Positions 30,749 to 41,802 of a stretch of 64,000 nucleotides of DNA are shown in pieces. Source of the DNA: Periconia sp. R9002. Its lineage: Eukaryota > Ascomycota > Dothideomycetes > Pleosporales > Periconiaceae. The notes under the pieces are model-generated. The model had not been told where the DNA came from. It searched no databases and was given only the letters and a program-made list of their open reading frames with translations. Position 1 is the stretch's first letter; each line of letters begins with the position of its first letter. Both the position numbers and the translations under genes were made by a program. The stretch spans positions 159,028-223,027 of the forward strand of contig JAMAHW010000071.1 of NCBI GenBank assembly GCA_023627715.1, written 5' to 3'.

Positions 30749-31724
30749 ATGTCCGGCCTGTTCGCTACCCAGTACGTGCAGGGCGTATATATCCCCTCGG
30801 CGCTGCTCATTGTCGGCACGGCAATCGTCAAGAAGGAATGGATTCCCTTTGCCGTTGCTCTTGCTGCTGTCTTGGGCGGCTGGAAGGTTTTCAGTAACGG
30901 TACGTGCAATCTCCACCCCAAAACGTGGTGTACAAACTCGATATTGACACTGCGTAGCTCCCCGCAAAGTGCTCAAACCCAACGAGTTCCAGGAATTTGA
31001 ACTCAAGGAGAAGACGATTCTTTCCCACAACACCGCCATCTACCGCTTCAAGCTTCCCCGACCTACCGACATCCTTGGTCTCCCCATCGGGCAGCACATC
31101 TCCCTCGCAGCAACCATCCCCGGCCAGCCCAAAGAGGTCGTACGATCCTACACCCCGGTATCCTCCGATGAAGACAAGGGCCACTTTGACCTCCTCATCA
31201 AGTCGTACCCCACCGGAAACATCTCCAAGCATGTCGCATCGCTCATGGTCGGACAGACGATGAAGGTCAAGGGCCCCAAGGGCGCCATGGTGTATACGCC
31301 CAACATGGTCAGACATTTCGGCATGATCGCCGGCGGTACCGGTATTACGCCTATGCTCCAGGTCGTCAAGGCTATCATCCGCGGCCGCGATAACGGCGAC
31401 AAGACCGAGGTCGACCTCATCTTCGCCAACGTCAATCCCGAGGACATCCTTCTCAAGGAGGACCTCGATACGCTTGCCGCCAAGGACCCCAAGTTCCGCG
31501 TCCACTACGTCCTCAACAACCCGCCCGAGAAGTGGGATGGCGGCGTGGGCTTCGTCACCGCCGACATGATCAAGGAGAAGCTCCCCGCGCCTGCTTCGGA
31601 TGTGAAGATCTTGGTCTGCGGTCCCCCGCCCATGGTGGCCGCCATGAAGAAGGCGACCGAGAGTTTGGGATACGCCAAGGCAAGACCTGTGAGCAAGCTC
31701 GAGGACCAGGTTTTCTGCTTCTAG
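30749..31724 (+). CDS. CBR1: NADH-cytochrome b5 reductase
   Basis: Two exons (30749-30899 and 30958-31724) give 305 residues. The FAD enzyme passes electrons from NADH to cytochrome b5 for fatty acid desaturation, sterol synthesis and diphthamide formation, anchored to ER or outer mitochondrial membrane by an N-terminal span ([17 protein letters not shown]). FAD-binding residues appear in [20 protein letters not shown] and [10 protein letters not shown]; the NADH-binding part begins [14 protein letters not shown] and has CGPPPMV. The C terminus ends DQVFCF, as in the family. Length and single early intron fit filamentous ascomycete CBR1. It follows SLC1 on the same strand, both ER lipid enzymes, but I infer no shared regulation. 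Confidence 0.95.
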
Positions 31725-32363
31725 AGAGAGATATAGAGGAGCGGTGCCGGGCGTTATTTCCGGATGTGAGGAGGATGGCACGGTCGTTTGTGAAGTTTAA
31801 GAAACTTGTAATTTGGTCGTGCATGATGTGTATTTGTTGTTACGGCGAATCTTGGTGTGCTTACGCCTGGGAACTACAATATACAACGGAAACAATAGAG
31901 CCCTAATCAATATAATAAGTCAAAATTATCAATGATCTTCATGCCTGTGGAGTATAACGTACATTTTGTTTTAATTATTCTTTTACAAGTCTTTCATGCT
32001 ATATTTAATAATATTCCGTCCTACATACATACCTCTATGTACCCATGAAGGTTTAATGTTTACCCGGTTGGCTCTCTTACAGCCAACCATCCCCGCATGA
32101 CTACATGTACGCAATTCGGCAACGTTCAACATCAAATCTTCCCCTCATGAGCTATCCAAATCAACAATCATCCCACAAGTGTTGAGGATTTCAAAACCTG
32201 ATACCCAACTCCTTTACTCACATCAGCCATTCTTGACCTACATACCTATTCAAAACCCAGAAGCAGCTACGTCGACGTCGACGTCGCCATCATATCCAAC
32301 AACATAAACCTAAAAAACATATCCAAACACCGAAACAAATCTAAACAAACAAGAAAGAACAAA
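31725..32363. other. Intergenic, AT-rich left part
   Basis: No gene. It contains the ACGTCG triplet repeat described separately and a dense A/C-rich leader just before the esterase ATG. Confidence 0.5.
32269..32286 (+). promoter_or_regulatory. Three tandem ACGTCG units upstream of esterase gene
   Basis: ACGTCG occurs three times in a row, creating overlapping palindromic CGTCGACG sites, 78 bases before the ATG at 32364. bZIP factors prefer ACGT cores, so a binding site is possible; this is inference only. Confidence 0.3.
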
Positions 32364-33606
32364 ATGGCCCATCTCACCCGGGCCGAAATCCTAAAATCCG
32401 GTGTAGTCTCCGAGGAGTTCCGTAAAGTAAGTATTTATATACGCTTTATACTAAAATCCCATCTCACAAACAACCCCCCCTCCCTCAAGGCATTCACCGC
32501 GCGCCCCGTAAACGTAGCCGCTCCCACCTTCCACGAAATCCGCGCCCGACGAGCCGCTCATCTCCAAGGTCTTCGTCATCTGTACCCGATCCCCGGGCCC
32601 ATTCCGGATGAAGTCGTCGAGACGATGCATGATGTCCCCACGCGCGACGGCGCGACGATTCAAGTGCGGGTGTACCAACCTGTGAAGGGACCGCCGGATG
32701 AGAGGGGGAGCCCCCTGATTATGATGTACCATGAGGGCGGGTGGTGCATGGGGGATCTGAAGGATGAGGATTTGAATTGTAGGATGTTTGCAAGGGATTT
32801 GGGTGCTGTTTGTGTTAATGTTGGGTATAGGTATGTATTTTTTTCTCCTATCACAATGATTTCGATCAATGGTTTGCGGAGACAGACACACTTTAACCTC
32901 CTCCCATCACTCTCCCAAACATGCCAGAGGAACCCAGACCCAACTAACTCCCCATCCTCTCTTAAAAAACAAAAGACTAGCCCCCGAGCACAAATTCCCC
33001 ACCGGAATCCACGACTCCTGGGACGCCCTCACCTGGGCCCTCGCCAACGCTTCCACCCTCTCCGCAACACCATCCCGTGGCCTCATCGTCGGCGGCTCCT
33101 CAGCAGGCGGCAACATCGCCGCCGTCCTCGCCCTCCTCGCCCGCGACACCAGCCTCTCCCCACCCATCACAGGCCAGTACCTCTCCGTCCCCGTGGTCCT
33201 CCCCAGCACCAACGTCCCCCAGCACCTCACCCCCCTCTACACCTCCCGCACTCACAACACCTCCGACCCCGTGCTCCGCCCCTTCAACGACGCGGATGAA
33301 GAGGACCAGGGCGGTCTCGTCGCCATCTACGCGCCTGGAAGGACGAGCCCGCTTTGGGATCCGTTTAATCACCCTGACGGGCATAAGGGTGTCGCGAAGG
33401 CGTTTTTCCAGGTGTGTGGGTTGGATCCGTTGAGGGATGAGGCGGTTTTGTATGATCGACGGTTGAGGGAGGCGGGGGTGCTGACGAGGTTTGAGCTGTA
33501 TGATGGGGTGGGGCATATGTTTTGGACGAATTGGCCGGAGATGGAGAGGAGTCGGGGTTTTGTGGCGGATACGAGGGAGGGGGTTAGGTGGTTGCTTGAG
33601 GGGTGA
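32364..33606 (+). CDS. Alpha/beta hydrolase, HSL-type esterase family
   Basis: Three exons (32364-32426, 32490-32830, 32976-33606) give 344 residues with matching phases. It belongs to the alpha/beta-hydrolase-3 (hormone-sensitive lipase) group of esterases. The oxyanion motif reads YHEGGW, the nucleophile is in GGSSAGG, the acid in CGLDPLRDEA and the His in GVGHMFW. YRLAPEHKFP follows the split at intron 2 and is typical of the family. The usual HGGG is here HEGG, a form seen in several fungal members. No signal peptide, so cytosolic. Substrate unknown; small acyl or aryl esters are likely for the family. No biosynthetic cluster surrounds it. Confidence 0.9.
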
Positions 33607-34920
33607 GGGGGAGGGGGGGTTGTGTTGGATGTTTTGGGTGTGTGGACTTAGGAAGGGGAAGGTAGGTATACTATCATAAGAACTTAGATCAATAGGATAT
33701 CGTCCTAAACATTACATCGATAGCCAGGCTCCACGATCTCGCCATATGCTGGGTTAGTTAGTTCGCTCAGCGATGTATCAAAGTCTCACTACGGCCGAGT
33801 GTCTTCTTGTTGATCAAAGCAATACTGAGTCAGTCCTCACTATTTTTCACCGTGAATTTCTGTGAGTAAATACTCTACCCTTTTATATTCTGTTTATAAA
33901 ACGTTTTTTACTTGATTTTCTTTCTTTAGTCTTGCTTGGGATTTTAGTACTTTACCCCCTCCCCCTAACTACTAAACTCCCATATATACCCGCGTTACCT
34001 AACTCACACGCACTCACTCAACTTAAACACAGAAAAAAAAGAGCAGTAACCAGTTACGAAATCCATCACTAGGCTTAAGATGTATACGTAGATACATCTC
34101 TATCTCTTACACATACCTACCTATCTACATAACCAGGTCTATCCAATTTTTCATTCTCAAAAAAAAAGAACACTACTGAAAGGAAAAAAAATAGGGAGAG
34201 AAAGGGGGGACAGGGGAAAAGGGAGGGGGGGAAAGAGACGTTAATTATACGGCGCATATATGTAAGTAACATAGGGGGCAGCAGAGCGTTAAGAGTACAG
34301 ATAGAGAGAAAACGTCAATATTTATATATTTCTTTTTGTTTTATAGAACTGTTAAGAAGCGGAATAATACAAAGCCGTTTCAATTCCTATCCTTACCTAG
34401 CACCACACTAAAAAATCGCCCTCCCTCCATGTAAGGAAAGGATAGGGGAGAGAGGAGGAGGTTAGGTATGGAGTTTGTATATACTACCTTAAGGGTAGGT
34501 AGTTAGCCGTAGGGTAAGGTACCTATGCGAATAAACCCACATCGAACCTCGTCAATCTTTCCCTCTTTTTTCCGTGAGGGGAAAAAAAAAAGGAAAAGAT
34601 ACTACCCATATGCATCTTTACTTACCCCCTCGTCAGTCTTTACAAAAGATATATACATAGGTGAGAGGTAAACGTATACAACCACCACCCCATCTTCCTC
34701 TTCCTTCTCCCATCATTATTGCTAGGCCTTACCAACCAACCCTAGGATGTTTCCTGCAATAGGTAGGATATGTATAGTAAATAAGAACTAATGAAGAGTT
34801 TGCGTGTATATAATTACCTAGGCGAGAATACCCCGTTCGAGCTGTGATTGCGGTGGGTGAGGGTTGATGTTATTTACTTAAAAGATTTAGAATAGGATTA
34901 GGATGGGGATGGGATAGGAT

Positions 34921-34943
34921 TATGTATGTATGTATGTATGTAT
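34921..34943 (+). repeat. TATG microsatellite
   Basis: About five TATG units followed by TATA. A second run of the same unit lies at 35089-35113. Confidence 0.9.
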
Positions 34944-35302
34944 ATAAGCACGTAAAGTATGTAAATTCAACACCTCCCCTCTCTATTTCCTCTTCTTCTA
35001 TTAAGAATGACATTTTTTGTTTTTTTTTGATGGTAGTTCGGTCGGGGTTAGGTAGGTATTGTACCTATCCGACGCAAAGTAACTCCATACATGTATGTAT
35101 GTATGTATGTAGGCAGCAGGTTGTGCTCCAACTTCGATTTCGAACGCCGCGTTATACGTATCTCTCTCTTCACCTCGCCTCGCCTCCAAAAGAAAAAAAA
35201 GAAAAAGAAAAGAAAAGCAAAAGAAGAGTAAGCTCGGCCTAACTCAACCTCATACATACAAAGAAAGTCGCTGCCTAAAGTTCAAACTCAGAGTCATGTG
35301 AG

Positions 35303-35328
35303 TGATGGATGGATGGATGGATGGATGA
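35303..35328 (+). repeat. GGAT microsatellite
   Basis: About six tandem ATGG/GGAT units in the gene-free region. Confidence 0.9.
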
Positions 35329-38300
35329 ATATCCAGGAGGATGGCTTGACCGGTTTGTTTTGGGGCTGACATGTATCATGTACAATGTACTTATCTCTAG
35401 GAACTACATGGAGAGAAAAAACAAGCTTGCATCCCGGATCATTCTTACGCTATCTAGCAATGTACATATGTAGGCGTGCTGGGTTTGTGCCACAGGTAAG
35501 CAGCTTACCCATACCTACCTACAGCTCCCTCACTCAGTCCGCTGGAGGACGAAGGATGGGAGGTCAAGTGCCGGCTGACGGGACCAGAGGGTTTCTTCGG
35601 GATTTATTTTCGTCCCTGCTGCCCGCTCGGTGTCGTTTACCTTGCTTGATTCGAGCTTACTCTCTACTTGCATATGTCTGAGGCTATTTTTTGTCTTCTT
35701 TTCAAGGAGTGAACTATCCCCGGCATGGATATACGTACGCGCTCATGTGCCATGAGGCACCTCGCCTCCTCCTCCCCTACGCAGTACCTACATGAAGGAA
35801 GCGTGCTAGATTTCCAACTCGTCGACGCGGCTGGGTGATAAATCGAGGCTGGCGACGAATCACGACGCGCGATGGGGGTATATACGTGATGAGGAGCGAT
35901 GTTGATTGGTGAAGAGGACCCGCGCGCAGGCGGCGCGGTTCAGTATTGGGCGTTGCTTTTTTCTTACCCATTACGAGGTGTGCCGTGGCGTGGCGTGGCG
36001 GGGACGGATGGGATCGCCACTTGGGGCACAGTAGATCCTGAAACTGAGAGTCGGACTACAGCCATGTTACCGTGCTTATGGAGAGGAAGAAGCTTCGATG
36101 GGACCACGTGGCAACGGTGTGGTGAATCCAGGGTCTGTTTGGGAGTGGGATCGGCGGTGCTGTTGATGTGTTTCCTTTGCGATATCAATTTGTAAGGCTG
36201 GCACGCTGGAGATGCGGTAAGCGGGATGTACTTCTGTCTCGCGCGAGTATTTCTTGTTCCTGTTTACTACCTGCTTTCCCTGTGTTTATTAGCTGTGTGC
36301 GGTCTGCAATTGCGCCAACGTGGGATGGACTTGATAAGTTGATATGGGAGCTCAGCCTTGCGGTAGCTTATCGACTATGGCGGGAAAAGGCGATGATAAA
36401 TCGACATATGCAGATAATGGCTAGAGGCACGTGTGGCAGGTGTTTGGCAGGCAGTGGAAGGGGGACATGGAAGGAGGTGCGGAAGGGATCGCGATGGGGC
36501 AGAGTGATGGTGGCGGACGGTTCACACGAGGGAAAGCTGGATAGCGACGGGAAGCGGAGACGGGGGGTGGTTCGGCAAGCCGAAGGACGGGTGAGAGGCG
36601 GATACAACCGACGATGATTGGGCGCAAGGGAGGAGGGTGGTGGTGTGTGTATGTGTGTTGTGTTTCTCTGGGGGTGGTCGAGCGCACGGAGGGTCTCCTC
36701 ATAGGCACAGCGTAACAGAGTAGCATGGCACTAGTCGGCGGTAGGTGTGTGTGTCATTGTGGGCTGCTGACATGTTTTTCCTGCTCCAGCGCACAACTCG
36801 GGCTCCGTGTGCAAGGGGGAGCCTGGGGGAATGCCGATGTTTTGACAGCAACCATTCTCTCCGTCGTCGCCTCTTTTTTGATGTGAAGGCGTCCCGCACT
36901 GGGAACCCCCGCCACGCGTACGGCGCGGCGCGGCGCGGAGCAGAGGAGGGCAGCACAGGACAACAGCCGAAACGCAAGGGCTGGGCGTGGAGTCTGGCAT
37001 CATGGGCGGCCGTCTGGCAGAGTGTCTAGCGATGCAGCATCGTTGGCTAACCGCGACGGACGCGAAGCTTGTTCACGGACGTGCATGGCGCCGCGGCCGT
37101 TGGACTGACAAACGGTAGGTGGATGGTTGAAATGACGGGCATCCGCGTTGAGGGGGGATTATGAGAGGATGATGAGATGGGGATGGGGATGGGGATGGGG
37201 ATGATTGGGGGGGTGGAGGGGATGGAGGGGGATCGGTTCGGGTCGTGCGTGAGAGTGTGCGTGAGAGAGAGCGTGTGGACTGTGGAGTGATGGGCGAACG
37301 ACCCACTCACGCACCATTAATGCTGGCGATATGGGCAGGAGTGGGCAGGCCAGAACGCCCAAAAAAAGCGCCGGCGCAGAGGCCATTGACCCCTCGACGG
37401 CCGGGGCGTGGGCCCATCCAGCAGTGGGGCGTGATTCGCTGCAGGGCCGCCTCGGTTTCCCAGCGTTCCCTGCCCGACGCACTGGGATTTGGGGAAACAG
37501 CCAGGCGAGCCTTCATCCACCAAGGCCGCAATCACGGCCGCAACTTTATTATTATTATTATCCACTGCAGCTAGCACATTGAGCATTTCAACGTCTGAAC
37601 ATATGCGACTTGGTCTCTTATCGCCCGTCTTCCATGCTGCTGGTAGCTTCTCGACCTGACCAACCGTCTATCATGGGATGAATGTTCAAATGCAAGTGAG
37701 TGGGCGTCGGAGCCAGGTCCGGAACCCAACAGGGTCAGGGTGGACATGGCAATACGGATGCGCACTGTCTAGTCGAGCATGTGGACGACGACATGTAGGT
37801 AGTAGTACCTACTTGGCTACATGGTACACTGTACAGTCTGGTTACTTGATGTATCGATAACTACATGTCGTGTTGGAGGACCACATTGGTACCTATCGAT
37901 AAACGCCCTACACACCGGGGCACATGACGGGCGTCGGTCAGAACATCAAAAATGTGAATGCTGCTGTTGGTCACAACATTTGCCCAATTCCTGCCGTCAT
38001 GACCCGTTTGATTCACCGCGGAAGGGCAACGATGGGGCTTCTACTTATCATCAGCCGCCTTGTCGGTGCCTCGGATCCACGTACATGTACCCTGCTTGCG
38101 GGAGTAGGTAGTCACCGTGTACATTGTACCTGTATGCAGGCTGCAACCACAAAGTGTGTTGAGAAGGCAACGAAGAGGCTAGGCCCGTGGGAACACCATC
38201 CACAGACAAGAGGGCTCGAGGCAGCGTCATAATGCCCCCTCGCACCCACGGGTTGGCAGCAGACTCGGTAGCAGTGCGACCCTGGGTGGTACTCAAGACA

Positions 38301-39277
38301 AGACGTCGTCGAGGTCCCAAAGAGCAGAGTAGAGAGCAGAGAGAGTAAAGAGAGAGAGCAGACGGACCATCTATGAACAACGGGCCCCTGTCCGCCATCA
38401 AGCCTCCCGAGCTTGTTATCTTGTTAGCACAGCACTTGAAGGTTAGCAGCCCGTAGCCCTCTTTCGCACTACTACTACTACCCTCTCTTCCTCCTCTTCT
38501 ACCTACTGTATACCACCACCGCCACTCTTCCGCATCCCTCACCGGGCAGATTGCTTTTGCTTTTGCTGCTGCTCCTGCTGCTCCTTGACCTGCACCTGCA
38601 CCATTCAACATTGCATCTGCATCGCCCTTCTCTACCACCCTCACGCTTCTTCCTTGGCTTGATTCTCATGTACCCAGCTGCCAGTTACCACCACCACCAC
38701 CACTTCTATTACCAACTACGCCGCTGCTCTCCTTTATTTATTTGACTCTGGGTCCATTTCTCCCCTTGCTCGTTTCTTTCCCCATCAATCACCCCTCTTC
38801 TTTTGATAATACGTGCCGCTCAAGATACACAAGGACAGACACATCCATCGCTGGGCATCACCTCGACGGTAGGCCGGCCCTTGCACCTTGCTCACCTTGC
38901 TCTACCCTACGAGCGCCGCTAGTCCTGATCCGGCTCAACCGTGCTCTGATTGGTCCGACTCGAGGCGGGTACCAGAGACTGTTGTGTAGTGGATGATCCG
39001 AGCGCGCTCTGGTCGTGTCCAAATCCCCTCCACTCCCGTCCGCCATTGGTCTTCTCCGCCAAATTTCCAACGCCGAATTTCCCATATCACCATCCCACCC
39101 CCCCCCGTAGGCGTACCTACAGTAACAACACGCTTGCTTGCTGCTTGTTGCTGCACGCGCATCGCATCGCATCGCATCCCGCCCGCCTGCTTGCCTTACC
39201 TCTCTAGCGCCCGTCACAGAAGAAGGGAAAAAAATAGAGAAAGGAAAAAAGACCGCTCTTTTTGAACCCGGGCGCCG

Positions 39278-39325
<48 letters not shown>

Positions 39326-39337
39326 CTNNNNNNNNNN
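39278..39337. other. G homopolymer plus 10-N assembly gap
   Basis: A run of about 48 G (39278-39325) followed by CT and ten Ns. It lies about 700 bases before the WHI3 start, so its leader or a 5' exon may be incompletely assembled. Confidence 0.9.
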
Positions 39338-40035
39338 GCGCAGAAGAATCCCCCGACTGTTCCGCCGTCGCTGCCTAGGTCCTGATCTCGCTGCTCGAAC
39401 CTCGCTCCCCCCCCAACCCAATCGACTCGACTCGACTATCTACCGACCGACCCAACCCAACCCGCCAGCCAGCCAGCCAGCCAGGCCCACGCACCACCCA
39501 TCTACGTCCGCCCAGTCGCAAAAGCAAACCAGGTCGCCCGCGCATCGTCCTTTTTGCAGCCGCGCCACTGCATCCGTTTCGCGCGCAGGGCTGCATCCTT
39601 CGTCGCATCGTTCCCAATCTGCCCTTCTTCTTTCCCTCTTCTCTGCTTCTACTCCTACACCTCCGTCCTCTTGTCACCCCCTCCACCATCGCCTTGACTG
39701 CTGCCACGCTGTCACAGCGTCGCTCCCTCCCCTGCTTGCGTGCGCCGCGCCTGTGCCTGCCGTTTCTTCTGGTTGGCGCCTGCTCCAGATCCAGCCCGCC
39801 CGCCCATCCAACACAGGCATAACGGCGTTTCGGACCTGTTTTACCCCCCAGAGTCACCTTCACCTCGCGCGCCCGACACCTCACGGTCCGGACTGCTTCG
39901 ACTTCGCTTCGATTCCCTCGTCTCCCACGCACCCACCTCGCATCCGTTTGCTTTGCACGCCTCGACCGCCACCACCACCACCGCCCTCTTTGTCTTCTGG
40001 ACCGCCGCTGCGATACAACCCAGACAAAGAAAAGC

Positions 40036-41802
40036 ATGGCCGGTGGGCCGAGTCCGAGCAGCACCAGTCCCTCGAACCTCTCCAATAGTCCCTTCCACCA
40101 CGGCTCCTTGAGCTCCTCCACATCGTCGTCGCCTCCCAAGCAGCTCTTCTCCCCTCCCAACACCATGACGGCAGACGTTTTCCCAGCATCACACACCTAC
40201 GCCATGCACGCTCCCGTAGGCGAGCGTCGTGCGCTGGACAGGAATGGCTTGAACCTGCTCTCCTTCAGCCCCGCCGATACGATACCCGAACCCAAGGGCA
40301 CCTACGACCTCTACCTGCGCAAACTGCCCCCCAAGAGCGACAAGGACTCCCTGAACAATCTGCTGCTGTTCGCAAAAGACCTGATAGAATTCGACATCCT
40401 CCCCGCGTCCAAATACCACGAGGATCGCGGCTATGCGTCGGCCATCGCGCGCTTTGGCTCTCAGGAGAGCGCAAGCAATGCACGCGATTTGCTGAATGGC
40501 AAGCGCATGGGCGATTCCAATCTGATCGTCGAATGGGCCCAGGATAGCATGCCCGGCGCCATCGGCTCGCGGCGCAACACCGTGGACAGTGGACCCGCTC
40601 GGCAACCATCCGTCTCAGGCTCCTCGGGCATTTCCACCATCACGTCTGGCGGTCGTCAATCCTCAAGGTACAATGGCACCTTTCAGAGCATGGAGAAGAT
40701 GTCTCCACCAAACGCGACACCTGGCCTTGGCAATGGTGAATTCCCGGTCCAAAATCTCTTTTCGCCCACTTCTCCCGTCAACACGTCCTTTACCCATCGC
40801 AATCTGGGTAAGACGGTCATCAACGACGAAGCCGACGATGACGACGGTCTTCTCAAGGAATCCATTGGTTACGCAACGGCTGGACCGCCAGCGCAGGCCA
40901 ATCTATCTCGCCGACCAACGAACCCCAACAACGTGATCCCGGTTTCTCGCTTCGCTTCACTGTCCCTCCAGACCAATGGTGTGAATGGCATGCACTCGCC
41001 GCCCATGCCCAACTACGCGTCACCGCGATCTGCCGCAACGATGCAGTCGCCCGCTACCGCCATGTCGGCCATGTCTGCCATGTCCCCACACACCATGCCG
41101 TCCGCTATGAGCAATATCGGCCCTAATGCAAACTTCCCGCAATACCAGCAGCATTTTGCTCGACCAAGCAACTATCCCCCGGTGAACCCTGCAGATCAGA
41201 ATCCCCCCTGCAACACCCTGTATGTGGGAAATCTGCCCGTGGACACGTCGGAAGATGAACTCAAGACCGTCTTTTCCAAGCAGCGCGGGTACAAGCGGTT
41301 GTGTTTCCGAACAAAGCAGAATGGGCCCATGTGCTTTGTCGAATTCGAAGATGTTTCTTTCGCGACAAAGGCGCTGAATGAACTTTACGGGCATCCTCTG
41401 CATAACAGCGTCAAAGGCGGTATTAGACTCAGCTTTTCCAAGAATCCTCTCGGTGTACGCACCGGACAATCTTCTAATATGGGACCAGCTTCAGCCATCA
41501 CTCCCAGCACTCCACTCTCCGGATTTGGCGGCGCCGTGTCTGCCCCTCCTGGCTTCTCGACCGCCACGGGTCCTCCTCCAGGTCTTTCTGCCCCTCCAGG
41601 TCTCTCCACCCCCAACCACTCCAACGGTACCACTGGTTTCAACATGTACTCCAATGGTGGATACGGAGGAGTTCCAAACGACATGAACGGCAACGGCCCC
41701 ATGAGAGCGCAGCCCATTCCCCAAGGAATCACTACCAGCGTCTCTGGCAATGGTTTCGGCGGAATGAATGGAGCGTATTCCGCGTATATGATGGGACGTT
41801 AA
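40036..41802 (+). CDS. WHI3: RNA-binding cell-cycle regulator, Whi3-like
   Basis: A single exon of 588 residues. The C-terminal RRM (about 393-475) starts NPPCNTLYVGNLPVD and has CFVEFEDVSFATKALNELYG, then GGIRLSFSKNPLGVR, which is the Whi3 signature. A second RRM-like region at about 88-170 (YDLYLRKLPPKSDKDSL, SNLIVEWAQD) is usual for filamentous ascomycete versions. Between and after these lie long Ser/Pro/Asn/Met-rich disordered tracts (for example repeated MSAM units) and a Gly/Asn-rich tail. Yeast Whi3 binds G1 cyclin CLN3 mRNA and forms condensates; in Ashbya a polyglutamine tract drives this. No polyglutamine tract is present here. The upstream gap is unusually long, in line with a highly regulated gene. 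Confidence 0.92.
   Translation: MAGGPSPSSTSPSNLSNSPFHHGSLSSSTSSSPPKQLFSPPNTMTADVFPASHTYAMHAPVGERRALDRNGLNLLSFSPADTIPEPKGTYDLYLRKLPPKSDKDSLNNLLLFAKDLIEFDILPASKYHEDRGYASAIARFGSQESASNARDLLNGKRMGDSNLIVEWAQDSMPGAIGSRRNTVDSGPARQPSVSGSSGISTITSGGRQSSRYNGTFQSMEKMSPPNATPGLGNGEFPVQNLFSPTSPVNTSFTHRNLGKTVINDEADDDDGLLKESIGYATAGPPAQANLSRRPTNPNNVIPVSRFASLSLQTNGVNGMHSPPMPNYASPRSAATMQSPATAMSAMSAMSPHTMPSAMSNIGPNANFPQYQQHFARPSNYPPVNPADQNPPCNTLYVGNLPVDTSEDELKTVFSKQRGYKRLCFRTKQNGPMCFVEFEDVSFATKALNELYGHPLHNSVKGGIRLSFSKNPLGVRTGQSSNMGPASAITPSTPLSGFGGAVSAPPGFSTATGPPPGLSAPPGLSTPNHSNGTTGFNMYSNGGYGGVPNDMNGNGPMRAQPIPQGITTSVSGNGFGGMNGAYSAYMMGR

Larger units (their letters stand above)
33607..40035. other. 6.4-kb region without a credible gene
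   Basis: Much longer than other gaps in the window. It holds many microsatellites (TATG at 34921-34943 and 35089-35113, GGAT at 35303-35328, GGGGAT at about 37178-37205, TTA near 37545), TAGGTA/TACCTA-rich stretches, and an assembly gap at 39278-39337. Open frames at 36168-36617 and 39138-40088 look like low-complexity translations. From about 38500 the plus strand becomes C/T-rich, as in a long 5' leader of WHI3. A non-coding RNA or long regulatory region is possible but not shown. Confidence 0.5.

Noticed and set aside
36168..36617. 149-codon frame in the gene-free region
   Set aside because: Arg/Gly/Trp-rich chance translation with no family or splice context.
39138..40088. 316-codon frame across the assembly gap
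   Set aside because: It runs through the G tract and Ns and is Pro/Ser/Arg low complexity; not a gene.
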